DNA from: Aplectana chamaeleonis
Lineage: Eukaryota > Nematoda > Chromadorea > Rhabditida > Cosmocercidae
Direction of reading: 5' to 3'
Length of the DNA: 64,000 bases
NCBI GenBank assembly: GCA_029168955.1
Contig: JAPDOI010001868.1
Span: 1 to 64,000 of the forward strand
Below are positions 1 through 11,085 of this stretch, in pieces (position 1 is the stretch's first letter; each line of letters opens with the position of its first letter). Position numbers and translations under genes: made by a program. The notes under the pieces were generated by a model. It was not told where the DNA came from. It did not search any database and saw nothing but the letters and a program-made list of their open reading frames with translations.

Positions 1-567
1 CAAGGTAATATCATAGAAATAGCACGTACCACCTCATTTGACGTCAACATTAATTATTCTTGCTACGGCTATTGTCCTAGAAAATTATATTTGGCTAATC
101 TAAATATTAGTCTTTCACAACATCAGTGCACTTTGGATGTACAATAAAGATCCAAACCAGCACTCTGCAAGGTTAGGCTTGCGCTGTGATGATCACAAAG
201 TGGCGCCGCAGCTTTGAAGAGCGGAAAGGAAGGGGGCCGCAACCCCTCCGAGTGCCTTCACCCAAAATTATTTGATCTTCAGGGGTACGCAGCATTTGAA
301 ATTTTCTTTCACCAAAGCAGAGTTCGTCACATTTCTGATCCATTTTTATTAAAGACTCACAATCCGCATGGGGTCGCACGCATTTTCAAGGTAGAGAAGG
401 AGGGCCGCACGAATTTTGTAACTGAACAGAGGGGCCACACCTCTCAAGCACCGATCACAGCGTCATGCTCCTTTTCATTGTAGCTGGAAGACTCGTCTTT
501 AAAACATTTCATCTTTACGGTGGACAGATATGAGGTACCTTAAAAATCTTTTATACTGGTTCATTCA
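1..567. other. No gene recognised
   Basis: I see no conserved coding sequence or splice-bounded frame here. The short open frames on both strands overlap each other and show no family signature. Confidence 0.5.
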
Positions 568-571
568 TTAA

Positions 572-1884
572 AGGCCGTGTTCACGATGATTTTCGTCCTG
601 GAGATTTTCACATAAGAAAATGCGTTGGCCTCCAAGTGTTACCAAAATCACGAAGAAAAGGCAAGAAACGCATTAAAACCTCGTACATCAGTGACATTAT
701 TCTGTATCTTGGACTAGCTGTCCGGTTGGATGAACATGTCAATGGTCTCAGATAATAACACCGGCTGAGCGGGCGGAGAAGTAGGGTCGCCGGCTGAGCG
801 GGCGGAGAAGTAGGGTCGCCGGCTGAGCGGGCGGAGAAGTAGGGTCGCCGGTTGAGCGGGCAGGCTTATTTTGGGAGCGGAGCGTCTTACCGGCTGAGCG
901 GGCGGGCATGCGTTTTACCGGCTGAGGGGCATGGCTTTACCGGGTCAGCGGGCGGACATAAATCCACGGCGGAGCATGTCACCGGCTGATCGGGCAGACA
1001 CCGCAATACCGGCTGAGGGGCATGGCTTTACGGGGTGAGCGGGCAGACATCAATCAATGGCGGAGCATATCACCGGCTGATCGGGCAGACACTAAAGCGA
1101 ACCAGGCTCATGTACGGCGCGGGCGAAATGGGCTTCGAGCGGATTCGGGTGTTGGCATTCGAACGGGTGGTCATCGACAAGATTTGGATCATTGACCCCT
1201 CACCCCTTGCGGTTCGTTGTGACCGTGGGGACGTGACAGCGGGTCAGTTCATGACTTTTGAAGCAAGGTAAGGCTTGCCGCTTCAGAAATGAAACGCAAG
1301 CCTCGGACTTGCTGGGGAATAGGGAGAGCCTACTAGGGGCTTTATCTACACTTGCAGATCGATATCATTCACGTAGTAAGCAACTAATACCGGCAAAGCG
1401 GACCTCCGTTTACCGGCTGAGGGGCACTGAACGCGGTGTGAGGGGCCCACTTTTTGCCGGCTGAGCGCTCCACCATTTACCGGCTGAGGGGGCAGTGAAT
1501 ACCGGGGCTCGCCCGGGTACAATGTTTAGTCAGCCTGTAGTGCCTGCCCTCTCAGCCGGCGTTGCTGCCTGAGGTGGTTGCCACCGATGGAAAATTGGGT
1601 CAATCGAAAACAGAAGAACATTTCATGCAAAGCAGAATTAGTTAAGGTCCTAAGGAAAGAACGGAGCCATAGAGAGTAGAGAATTGCAAAGGACGGGTTC
1701 TTCAAAGACCTCATTGTCACAACAAACAGTTTCTGTGGAAGTAAAGAGTCGGGGTGAGGTTAAAGGATTTCGTATACTTCTGGTGAGTTTTTCTTAATTT
1801 CAACGTCAATTTAGTTCTACCCGAGGGTCACTTAATCATTATAGCGAATAATCTCAAAATTGAAGATTATCGTGAACACTGCCT
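572..1884. mobile_element. TTAA-flanked MITE, copy N1, split by a nested insertion
   Basis: The ends are AGGCCGTGTTCACGAT and, on the other strand, AGGCAGTGTTCACGAT, with TTAA directly outside both ends. The interior matches the element at 35226-35709 for most of its length, but here it is split at about 757-1562 by a GC-rich insertion. No transposase frame is present, so this is a non-autonomous element. Confidence 0.75.
757..1562. mobile_element. GC-rich element built from CCGGCTGAGCGGGC subrepeats
   Basis: The motif CCGGCTGAGCGGGC recurs about a dozen times at irregular spacing. Three exact tandem units of 29 bp lie at 761-847. The right end carries the motif inverted (CTCAGCCGGC), so the block has short terminal inverted repeats. 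It interrupts the MITE at 572-1884, whose other copy at 35226-35709 lacks it. Composition differs sharply from the flanks. No coding sequence is recognised. Confidence 0.6.
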
Positions 1885-1888
1885 TTAA

Positions 1889-3323
1889 CAAATCCCGTTT
1901 CTATACTCCACAGAAGTGGTAGATGGTTGAGCAGGCCGTTGCGCTGATTTTCGGCGGAGCTACGTACTGCGACTTTAAAACTGCCAGTCAACAAAAAAAA
2001 ACGTCCTATTTGTGAGCTTCTATCTCTTGAAACTGGTCTCAGCATTCTTCATTGATGGTAGTGGCTTCCTCTCCGTAGCTCAGACATCCCTCTCAAGCTC
2101 TCGTAATCGCAAGCCGATGAACCGTCCGAGTCCCACTTGGTCGATAATCATTTACAACACTTCAATCTGGGATGTTCAGGGTGTAGTTTTTGAGCCAGAT
2201 TTGTGTGTAAAACGCCAATATCGATACAGATTTACGAGGCGAATCACGATTCTGAAAAGCACAAGCAAAGCCGGAATTCTGCCCTGAATTCGTCATTTTC
2301 GTTCGGTCTATTTCTTGGCACAGATATGAGGTCTAGACCACTTCAACACTCCTCAAAAAATTCCGTTAATCTTCTTTTCAAATAATCAGGAGGTATGCCG
2401 CTTCTTAAAATAATGTCACAAAACACCGTTGCTAAAAAGGGTTCCTCTATTAACGCCATCAAATCACGCAAGAGTTCCTGACAGGTACGTCGTCTAAAGT
2501 CATATTTTAACACCTTGGTTTTCCTGTTTTGGTTTTACTCTATTCTTGTTGTTTACCTCTACGAGTATGGCAAAAAGAAAACAAAGTGTGTTGAGCAATG
2601 ATCAAAGCACAACGATCTCTCGCTGGCGTTGTTTTCAGACAGCCATAGTGAGAAGGGAAATTATTGTTCAGGAGAGACACAAGCTATATGGAGCACAAGT
2701 CTCCGATGAATGAACAAAGCTAGCATCGAGGTAGAAAAATGCAATTGGATTATGAGAAAACTCGCCGAAACAACGCGAGAGGAAGCGTTCACGCGGAAAT
2801 CTCCACCAAAACACAGAACCCTGAGGCTACGGTATCAGCAGTAAACAACACCTGATGCACTTTTGCAAGCGACTTTACCTTTTCCACAGAAACATGACAA
2901 TGCTAAGGATATGGAATAGATCAACTAAAATGAGATAATGTAGCAGGGGATACGGTAATGTGTGATTAGTTAGCTTTTGGGAGGCTGAGGTGGTGTTGAG
3001 TAATCGCTAAAGGATTGACAAAGCCATCCTGGGAAGCAAGAAATTGCCTCTGTGACCAGTGTTACTTTTGGATATGTGAATGCTCCCCAACAAAACAAAT
3101 CCTGCTCTATCGCACGTGTCAGTGGATTAAGAAGCCGCGACGCCGACGCTGTGAAAGGGCATTCGATTAGGAAGCCGCGACGCGAACGCTCCCCCTTCGG
3201 AACTTCACAAATGAAAACCACTTCGTTCGAAAATTCCCAAACAACTTTGATTCTCTGGAAGCATAGCCGATGTTTTGAGGATTTTATGAAAAATTAATCT
3301 CCTATTTTTTGATTTCCGGCTTT
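1889..3323. other. No gene recognised; short direct repeat
   Basis: AT-rich sequence without a recognisable family. At 3126-3190 a segment containing AAGCCGCGACGC is repeated directly. Overlapping frames of about 80 codons on both strands around 2970-3297 come from this repeat and I do not call them. Confidence 0.4.
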
Positions 3324-3488
3324 ATGGCCCAGTATCTGAAAAAGAGAAGCCTGGACGAATTTGGCAGCCTAGACGCCATGCGTGCAGCGGTTATCCGTCA
3401 CTGGTCTCCTTTTGGAACTAATGTGAACGAGCTCCAGCGACGACGTGGAAGCTGGCCAACTCGTCCGGGCCTCCTCCTTTTTCATATA
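3324..3488 (+). CDS. Candidate coding exon, function unknown
   Basis: A 55-codon frame starting ATG GCC CAG ends at the donor-like site ATATA|GTGAGT. It can be read as a first exon from the ATG at 3324. It can also be read as an internal exon from the acceptor CCCAG at 3332, which gives 52 codons with phase 0 at both ends. The predicted peptide is charged, with runs such as YLKKRSLDEFGSLDAM and RHWSPFGTNVNELQ, and looks more protein-like than the surrounding frames. I do not recognise a family. No following exon could be placed; the TTAA-flanked MITE at 3723-4135 lies just downstream and may be intronic. This is inference from splice signals and composition only. Confidence 0.35.
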
Positions 3489-3722
3489 GTGAGTCCACTT
3501 TCGGTGATCGTTCTACAACTGTAGGTACGACTGCAATGAAGAAAACCAGATAGGCCGGAAATCTAAGGCTGACTCAGACAAGAGGTCTTGCTCAGGCGGG
3601 GAAAAGTGCTTCCCGTCACTTTCCGCAGTTTTTCCTGATGTTGCTGTCACAGTAAGCTCTTGACCTATTATTAATCTGTAAGAAGCTGAGCATCCACGAT
3701 TCATGGCAAACACTCCCTTTAA

Positions 3723-4135
3723 AGGCATCGTGCGCGTCAGAAATCGCCTTCAATTGTTCGTGTGTAATCACACGATTTGGGCTAGCTGACGTCGCCCACG
3801 AAATTCAAGGCTCTGAAAATGTGCCCCGTAAAAGTTACGGCCACCTGAAAACTGCTGTAGGGTCGATCAGCTAGCACTTTTTGATGGACTGTTGATGCGA
3901 CCGTCAAACAACATGGAAAACAATTATGGTACAAAGTCTACGTGCAGGAAAACTCCAAAAATGACAGTGACCAGGTCTACAAGTGCAATAAAGCTTCGAA
4001 AACGATTTCGATGCGAACTTCGAATTCCATTATTATAGTCAAACTGGTGTTTCTTTGCAAGGGAAGGCTGTCCAGGAGCTCTTACGGCATTTATGTTCAC
4101 TAGAGAGGCCAGGCTACACAAAAACATGGATGCCT
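3723..4135. mobile_element. TTAA-flanked MITE, family D copy 1
   Basis: The element starts AGGCATCG after TTAA and ends ATGCCT before TTGA. Internal sequence such as AGAGAGGCCAGGCTACAC and ACAAAAACATG is shared with 50305-50759, where the element is intact. It has no coding capacity of its own. Confidence 0.75.
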
Positions 4136-4408
4136 TTGAAGTGAGCTAGACTCCACAACTGCGAACGCAAAGGTAGAAGCTTCGACGTCGATTTTTCAAC
4201 AAGACCCTAAACGAAACGTGACGTACCATTCAGGCCTTTAAAATGGTTATGTTGAAATAGCTTATCCTATGTCAAGTTTCAGCGCATAGAAAATTGCCAG
4301 TACAGTGAAAAGTGGTGTTTTATGCAACTTGATCGCTGTGCACTGCATGTTTTCACTTGGGCCCAGTATTCACTTGTTTGATCCAGCATCCCTGATCGCA
4401 TCCCTTAC

Positions 4409-4608
4409 TTTGTCAGGCTTCTTCCGCAGAAGACTGTCATGAAATGTAGCTTCAATGTGTCTAAACAAACAGCATGGCGTGAAAAAGCTAAAACACCACT
4501 GACTAACTGATGTGGCAATTTATCATTCGTTGTAATTAATACTCGAGTCCAAATGCTATCGAAATAACACAACAGTTGACTGATGGAAGCGGTGCTCAGA
4601 ATGAGCAC
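4409..4608 (-). CDS. Possible exon, frame ambiguous
   Basis: The minus-strand sequence ends at a good donor, GACAAA|GTAAGG (last exon base 4409). Two frames are open up to it. One is about 66 codons long. The other is 26 codons from the acceptor GTTTTAG at 4488, giving a peptide with LFRHIEATFHDSLLRKK. Neither joins in phase to the exon at 5205-4872 without another exon between them. I cannot choose a frame and recognise no family. Confidence 0.2.
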
Positions 4609-4871
4609 GAATAGTAAGAAGCATAGTAATGCAATTATGTGTCTAGATAATCATCTCTAGAATAGATAAACCTTTTCGAAAAATGTATTACAACATTTTG
4701 TACACCAACCCATGAACCTTTCTAAACAACCGATTTTCATTAACTTTCAATCATTGGAACATGAACACACGAGACAAGAAGTATATACTAATTTCTGGAG
4801 CTCTGAGATTCTTCACTAACCACAGAAGGTGAAGAAATCAATAATCGATTGGCAATACAGTATGGACCTAC

Positions 4872-5205
4872 CGTGACTGGGGGATGAAGCGGCGGCGGCC
4901 GCCTGTAAGCTAGGCATGCGCTGAGGAAGAGTGAATGCCTGGAGGGCGTGGGCAGGAAACTGGCCAGAGGGTGTCCCTCGACATTGATTGGGGCCGTCGC
5001 GCGGCGGCGCCGTGCCGCAACGTCGACGTCATCAGAAGAAGGAGAAGTCTTCGGCCGTCGTCGCGTTTGAGCCGAACGAACTCGTGCTCTCCCTTGAGCG
5101 CTGAGTGAGCCTGAGCGCCGCAGTGTCACAGACACCGATGCCCTTAGGGGGACTTTCATAGAACTCCACTCATGTGGCGTAAGTGAACACTTTTGACTCT
5201 GAGAC
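4872..5205 (-). CDS. GC-rich internal exon, Arg/Ser/Pro-rich protein of unknown function
   Basis: This stretch is strikingly GC-rich inside AT-rich DNA and is bounded exactly by strong splice sites: acceptor TATTATTTCAG before 5205 and donor ACG|GTAGGT after 4872. Its length is 334 bases, one base plus 111 codons, and only one frame is open throughout. The peptide is rich in Arg, Ser, Thr and Pro, with stretches such as RRRPKTSPSSDDVDV and RRPPPLHPPVT, and looks unstructured. I recognise no domain. The exon ends in phase 0. The next exon downstream on this strand was not found with confidence. The clean match of open frame to splice sites is the main argument for it being real. Confidence 0.45.
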
Positions 5206-5609
5206 CTGAAATAATAGAGAAGGATGAAATTCGACATTTTTTCGCTGCTTACAAACGAGGAACATGTGTTATTGCCCTGGAGGGAGAGGACGCGAAGAAA
5301 ATGTGTTATTGCCCTGGGGGGGGGAGTACGAGGTTTTGTCAGGTTCGCATCTAGGGCCCCCTGGATTTTTTGCTATGCAAGAAGGGAGAGATCGTAAGTT
5401 ATCCCGACCACCTCTACATTTCAACCCATTTGACGCAATTATGGTGGTTAAAGACTTACCTCGCCGCTGCTCGATGTTTGCGAAAATTTAATTTTGATTT
5501 ATTTTGATTTAATTTTGATGCATTCTGATTCAACTTCGTGTCAGACGATCGAGGAATCGTCAAATATTCAAGCGTTCATGTAACTCGATTTTACTTAGTC
5601 GATTTTCTT
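5206..5609. other. Intergenic or intronic; short direct repeat
   Basis: ATGTGTTATTGCCCTGG occurs twice at 5266-5325, followed by a G run. A simple TTTTGATTTAA repeat lies at 5490-5520. No gene is recognised. Confidence 0.4.
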
Positions 5610-6209
5610 GTGAAGGTCTTGGTTACGACATACTCACTGCCAGATATATCCAAGACAACGTCTAAACAGCTCTGTCTACGTACAATCTAACCTTACCATC
5701 TGCTTCTTCAAAGCTGCCCACGTCTCCAACCCGTGTATCATGATAGGGCGAATAGCGGATAGGAAGACGAGCAACTTGACTTTCTTCGCGATGGTGGTAG
5801 ACCACGAACACTTGGTTAGAGAATTGAATGCAGATGTAGCTTTCACACATAGTTGTTGGATATCCGCTGCATAACTACAATCGTTCTTCAGCAAACAGCC
5901 CAAATAACAGAAATCATCCACAACTTCGATATGTCGTCCTTTCACATCAACTCCAGTTGAAGGCCCCTGAGAGACCCATATCTGTTTGCATTTGTCAGGA
6001 CTTGCCTTACTCCTGTTTTCACCTCGAGAGGCAGTGTTCTCGATGAAGAAGCTGCCCGTTCTTCGACAAAAACGTAAGCTCTCGTTCACTCCAAAAAGAG
6101 TAAGAACGGAAGTACGACAAAAAACTGCCAGAACGAAGGTGAGTGGACCAGTCAACTCATTAGGCCACCCCGCCAACGTCCTATAACAGATGTCCTTCAT
6201 TTGTTTCAC
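5610..6209 (-). pseudogene. Reverse transcriptase C-terminal remnant (non-LTR retrotransposon)
   Basis: Read on the minus strand, the frame contains DFCYLGCLLKNDCSYAADI, then KATSAFNSLTKCSWST, then LSAIRPIMIHGLETWAA and RLDCT. This is the conserved region C-terminal to the polymerase core of endonuclease/reverse-transcriptase proteins widespread in nematode genomes (the FxYLG motif followed by the ETWA region). After RLDCT there is a stop, and beyond it RRCLGYIW continues the family pattern in the same frame. The upstream half does not show the catalytic motifs. It is a decayed 3' fragment with at least one in-frame stop. A related fragment lies at 56990-57300. Confidence 0.7.
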
Positions 6210-6511
6210 CGTAGGAACAGGCAGCGAATTTTCGAATATTCTTCTTCGCGAAAGGTTCTAACATCCCAGCTTGTGCATTGACCCCTCTTAATTTCGAAGA
6301 AGAATTTTTGGTTTAGGAAACAGAGAGCAAAGCCACTTAGCTAAGCATTTTGAAGCGCGAAACTATTTCCCCGACGTCAGGTTCGATGCGTTGCACGCAG
6401 TCTCCCAAAACACGAACAGGCAGAATTAATTTTTTTTCAGAGATTTATTCAAAGTTTTTCTGCGGTGTTTGAGTGTTCTGTGGCGACTTTTCCCTATTAA
6501 CCTCTTCTTGA

Positions 6512-6998
6512 AGGCAGTGTTCACGACAAAAATCGTTTTTCTGTCTCCCCACCTATCTTGGAAACGGCCCCATGCTGATTCCAATGATGTCTCTGAAATC
6601 GTACAAGACCTTCTGGAAACGGAGTTATGGTCCCTCCAAAATTCAGCTATGGAAACATGGTGGACGAGTTGTCCGAGACTTGTAACTTCCGTCTTTTGCA
6701 GCCGATGTATGCGAGCTGACCTGAGTGAAGAGAGAAGTTGAGAATGAAGGGAAGAACGGGGCTAGTGATTGGAAATCATCGCTCATCTTACGATCTCGAG
6801 CATTCATTTGTTCACGTCGGTGGGCGTGTGTTGCGTTTTTGGGGTTTGCCTTGCGCTCGAAGTGGCAACTCCGGACTCTTTTGGAGCTTTTTCCTGGCTC
6901 GTTTTCACGCGTTCTTTCGAAGTCAGCGTTACAGTGTGCCCCTCCATTACCCATTCCTAGTGGAAATTTAAACACATTTTTTATCGTGAACACTGCCT
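6512..6998. mobile_element. TTAA-flanked MITE with AGGCAGTGTTCACGA ends
   Basis: The left flank is TTGA and the right flank TTAA; the ends are inverted copies of AGGCAGTGTTCACGA. The interior is related to the family at 24781-25257 and 59875-60345 (shared segments CATGGTGGACGAGTTGTCC and GATTCCAATGATGTC). Open frames on both strands here reflect the shared repeat and not a gene. Confidence 0.7.
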
Positions 6999-7047
6999 TT
7001 AATGGACCTAGACTCTTCTGGTTAAGTTCAAGTGAACTCCTGTTTTC

Positions 7048-7140
7048 GATTATCACAGCGCGGAGCGGTGGCTTTTTCATCAAAACCTCCTTATCACTAG
7101 TTATATTTCACCGAGGCCCACCGCTCCACTCCTGTTGATA
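7048..7140. repeat. Small fold-back repeat
   Basis: GCGGAGCGGTGG is followed about 60 bases later by its approximate complement CCCACCGCTCC, inside outer copies of TCGATTATC and GATAATCGA. A similar block lies in inverse orientation at 14774-14870. Confidence 0.55.
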
Positions 7141-7566
7141 ATCGAAATTGACAGGTCACTAGAGATTTACCAGAGCTTACCTACCCAAAAACATCGGAAA
7201 CCATATTACGGGTTTTTTTATCGTGAACACAGTCTTTAAATAGGCGCGAAAATATGCGAACTGGCCCGAACAAGGTGCCATTAACCTAGATCCATGGAAA
7301 TTGAGTATTACATAATACTCTAACAAGGTACAGTAGCCGTTTCTGGAACATCGCTGGAATCTGTTCGGGACCTACTTCAAGAGTTGAAAAACAGTATCTA
7401 TTACGTCTGCCCACAAATTCGGTGCTGAGCGAGATACTCCACCATTAGGTTTCTCAATATCTCATGTGGAATACTGGAGTATTCTGATTATATACGAACT
7501 TTCTATCAGTTTGATTGCTGACATTTCACCTCCGGACCGCAAAAATGGACTTGAACGGGAGACTCT

Positions 7567-8216
7567 GGGCTGTAGTAAACCCCCTCAAAATGAAGTTAAG
7601 ATGATCTTAAACGATCGTATGAAGAAATGTTGGAATGATCTGTAAGATTATCTTGATGATATGGTGAAGGATATGAATCTCATCTGTAAGCGCATCATTC
7701 AGATGATGAATATTTTCAAGATGATGCTAATTTCATCAGGTTAGCTGAACTTCTACAGATCATCTGGACAGAGAAAAGCGAGAGAGCGGGCATTCCCGGA
7801 GAAGCTCGTCTTATCTTTAAGAGTAACCCCGGAGCGCCTCTTATTTTTCAGATGAAATACCAGTTATCAATCTGAGCTATCACAAAACGACAAACATCTC
7901 ATTTCATTCATTGAGAAAAAAAGCATCGAGTTGGTCGATGAGAGAATGACCACATACAGAATGAGGGCCGGTTTTTCTTATTCTCACAGGTATGATCATG
8001 TCTTATCGTATCATGAATATTCGAGGACGACCGCTTTGGGGCTAATGACCGCTAATGGAATGAATACGGGCCTAAGTCCAACGACGAGCCGTGACTGATA
8101 ACGATAATTATGAATCAATACGAAATTAAGATCATCTGAAACTTGTCTGGAAGAATATCAGATCATCTTATCGAAATAATATCAGATCATCTGATAGGGG
8201 TGGTTTACTACAGCCC
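7567..8216. mobile_element. MITE with GGGCTGTAGTAAACC ends, family M copy 1
   Basis: The ends GGGCTGTAGTAAACC and GGTTTACTACAGCCC are inverted repeats, and TCT flanks both sides as a likely 3-bp duplication. The interior is a series of GATGATCT/AGATCATC motifs. A diverged relative with GGCCCGTAGTAAA ends lies at 37957-38566. No protein is encoded. Confidence 0.65.
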
Positions 8217-8289
8217 TCTGCTTCACATTTTTCTGAAATCGCACCAGCCGCGAAGCGGCTGGAGAGGTTTGGTTTTGCCTAGGCCTTGT

Positions 8290-8470
8290 GATTTATTCGT
8301 TGATTCGGCCGATTATTCGAATATTGGGCCTTTTGAATATTCGAATGGACGAATTATTCGAAAAATTGACTTTTTCGAATACTCGAATAAACGAATTTCT
8401 CGAAAATTTGACTTTCTCGAACAATAGAATGATTTGAATATTCGTATTCGTTTATTCGACCGAATGTTTC
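8290..8470. repeat. AT-rich TATTCGAA repeat block
   Basis: Imperfect repeats of TTCGAATATTCGAAT and TCGAAAAATTGACTTT; several are self-complementary. There is no clear unit length. Confidence 0.55.
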
Positions 8471-8639
8471 CGGAAATTTGTTGACATACTCTTGTGAGAA
8501 GTGAATGATGCAAGACGTTTTGAAGCGAGTATTTTTTTTTGGAAAGTTGAGGGTGTCGCGGTGCCTTTTCCCTATTGTCCAGTATCTCATGAAAACTCCA
8601 GCGCAAAAACGTGAAAGAATAAGACAGTTTTTTTTGAGC

Positions 8640-9115
8640 GTAAGATGCCTTTAAAGGCACAATACACCCTCACACATGAATTTGGTGATTTTTGTTTGAT
8701 TGTGTAGAAGACCCCTCCTATATAACACGTGCCAAGTGCGAGCTCTCAATTCTTCCAAATAAGCGAGATATAATCGACCACCACAGGCCCGACCCCCTAC
8801 CAGATTTTCGAACTCGATAGCGACTCGATGGATAGATGAATCCCACCAAGTCGTTGTTCTTCAGTCCACTGCCGGGCTGTCTCCTTATACTGATTCGCTC
8901 ACGCACGGCGATTGCGAACGAAGAGAAATACAGGCCTGAGACAACTCGTCCACCAATTTTTCACCTTTAAAATCTAGGCATCTTTGAAGAGCCATAACTC
9001 TGTTCAAAGGGGGTCCTGGACGATATCAGAGATACCACTGTGATCAGCGTGGGACTCTCTCCAAGATAAGCATGAAATCTGAAATTTATTTTTTGGGTGA
9101 CCTGTGCCTTTAATG
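8640..9115. repeat. Decayed MITE pieces with AGGCACA ends
   Basis: TTTAAAGGCACAATACACC at 8650 and CTGTGCCTTTAA at 9102 face each other like the ends of the AGGCACAGTCC family. The interior is diverged and I cannot show that the two ends belong to one insertion. Confidence 0.4.
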
Positions 9116-9516
9116 CGATTCCAAAGTCTGCCGTAATCCTCGTCGCCGGTCTTTTCAACGCATGTGTCTGAACAGACGGAATTGGCTGGGAAGGAGTTCT
9201 GGGCAGATCCTACGTTGGTGAAATGACGGTCTCGGAGAAAAAACCAACGTAGAGCCGCAATCGCGCCGCGACCCACAACAAAGGCATGACAGTAGATCCA
9301 AGATTAACCGCGGTGTTATGACGGAGGTATGAACGCCAAGCAGCGCACCAAGCCGCAGTCCGCGACCGTTCCGCAATAGCTACGCAACCCATGCGGCACG
9401 ATGGCGAAGCTAGCAATTGCCTAATTTTTGATTCCCTGACAATGTTTATGCTCATGCGAGTGGGTTGATTCGCGAATTCTGCGTTTCGGCTGAAGTCCAG
9501 AAGTGAAAAATCTGCT

Positions 9517-9522
9517 TTTATT
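9517..9522 (-). promoter_or_regulatory. Likely polyadenylation signal AATAAA
   Basis: AATAAA on the minus strand lies about 130 bases downstream of the stop codon at 9653 and is the nearest such signal. It probably ends the membrane-protein gene. Confidence 0.45.
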
Positions 9523-9652
9523 TCAAGGTCGGTCAAAGGAAGCTCCGTGGCTGTTTCGGGAAAGTGAATAAGACAGAAAAGTTAATGTTTTACTTGAAAT
9601 GCATAACTACACCAATTAAGTCATGTTGCTGGTAAATCTACGTCAGTCTGTG

Positions 9653-9925
9653 CTAGGCCTTCTGGTTTGCCTGACCACCATTTGTACTAGCGCTGCTCTG
9701 GGAATTCTCCATCGGCATCTTGCCAAGAGCTCTTGGGACCGGTAATGATGGGTCCACATTCACTTCATCATTGATCTTCTTGGCCTCTGTGCTTCTGGAA
9801 CCCGTTTTCGTACTCGATTTTGACTTTGACACCTCGTTCTCTGAAGGAACCTCGACGATTCTCTCGGAATCTTCAAAGGTTGTCACCGTCTGGCTAGCCA
9901 AATACTCTTCCAATGCTTTTTGGAC
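9653..9925 (-). CDS. Last exon of a mucin-like membrane protein gene (cytoplasmic tail)
   Basis: The acceptor CATTTTTAG lies just before 9925 and the stop codon ends at 9653. The 273 bases are exactly 90 codons plus stop, in phase 0, which matches the phase-0 donor at the end of the exon 14582-14264. The encoded tail begins VQKALEEYLASQTVTTFEDS and is rich in Glu, Lys, Ser and Thr without hydrophobic stretches, as expected for an unstructured cytoplasmic C-terminus. It has no domain I recognise. Charged and Ser/Thr residues could be phosphorylation targets, but that is inference. A polyadenylation signal follows about 130 bases downstream. The intron before it (9926-14263) contains the inverted repeat at 10.8-12.5 kb and several MITEs. 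Confidence 0.65.
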   Translation of the reverse strand, partial: VQKALEEYLASQTVTTFEDSERIVEVPSENEVSKSKSSTKTGSRSTEAKKINDEVNVDPSLPVPRALGKMPMENSQSSASTNGGQANQKA

Positions 9926-10262
9926 CTAAAAATGGAATATTTCGCACAAAGTCTCGACCAACTGGGAGGATGTCGAGGTTATGTGGTAAATACAAACGTA
10001 CACCCGTAGCATGTTTTTTCTTCATTTTCTTCATAGATTTAGCTAACTTCTGTCTCCTCTTCTTTTTCTTCTTCTACAAACAGGTAAGCTTCAAGTGATG
10101 ATAGAACTTGCAGTTACAACTGCTGAGAAACTTTGCATCGGTACGACTGATATGAGGCCGCTTTAGCATCTACATCCGCGTACATACCAGCGTTTTTTTT
10201 CTTGGGTTAGGGCGTTCTTTGCCTCTAGTGCATTCGGCGGAAAACGAAAATTATGGAGTTCT

Positions 10263-10700
10263 CTCAGACAAAGGGGTGGACCAACCGCGGGCGAAAAATC
10301 GCTTCTAGTACCGACCGCGTGCCACTATCGTACTGACCGCGTGCAAAAAATGTATTCCGTACGGAACGCGGGCATTTGCGTACTGACCGCGAAAACGAAA
10401 TAGTGCATGCGGTCGATACGCCTGAGCTCCGTACCAACCGCTAGCGATTTTCCATGGAGGCGTACCGACCGCGACGCGATGCGTACCGACCCCGTGGCAA
10501 GACGTACCGACCGCGTGGCGATGCGTACTAACCGCGTGGCATTCCGTACTGACCGCGTGGCCGTGCGTATCGACCGCGCTAATTTGCGTGTCGACCGCGT
10601 GCGAATTGCGTTCCAAACGTCGCCCATCCCGCTGTCGGTACGCAACCTGTCCGCGGTCGGTACGGAACATGTCCGCGGTCGGTCCATTCCATTGTCTGAG
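10263..10700. repeat. 21-bp GC-rich array with terminal inverted repeats
   Basis: About eighteen units of roughly 21 bp, consensus near CGTACCGACCGCGTGGCGAT, run through the block; the last units are inverted relative to the first. The outer ends are inverted repeats: CTCAGACAA at 10263 and TTGTCTGAG at 10692-10700, each followed inward by a TGGACC(A/G)ACCGCGG-type motif. Because 21 is divisible by three, several frames stay open on both strands (for example RTDRVAM repeats); I see no reason to call these genes. It may be a mobile unit. Confidence 0.65.
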
Positions 10701-11085
10701 TTTGTCAAGCGTGTTATTGTGCATCGTGAGAGATCTCCTGGTTGGAATTCGTGATAAGATTGTGAGCAACTAAACGAAGAGCGTCAAAATGTCCGTGGGA
10801 GCATTAACGTATGTACCCCGGCCCGCTGGTATAATACCCGCTCTAAGTTCTGTAAAAACGGGGATTACTGGCGAACTTAGCAAAGAAGCGTCCGATCCAT
10901 GTAACTTTTTTGAATGAAGACTTTCTTGATTTCTGAAAACGCTATCATATTCACTGATCAAATTGCTATCTAATCATGTGACTTGTGAACCGAAGTTCCC
11001 TAATATGGCTTTGTTTTTGAAGGAAATAGTTTTTGCAATAGTTTGTCAAAAACGTCGCGCGCGGCGAAGTGCGGCGAAACTTTAA

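Noticed and set aside
6643..7138. Two overlapping frames of about 140 codons on opposite strands
   Set aside because: They lie in a TTAA-flanked MITE whose relatives at 24.8 and 59.9 kb do not keep the frames.
10305..10769. Frames of 115-154 codons
   Set aside because: Explained by the 21-bp array, which keeps frames open without coding.
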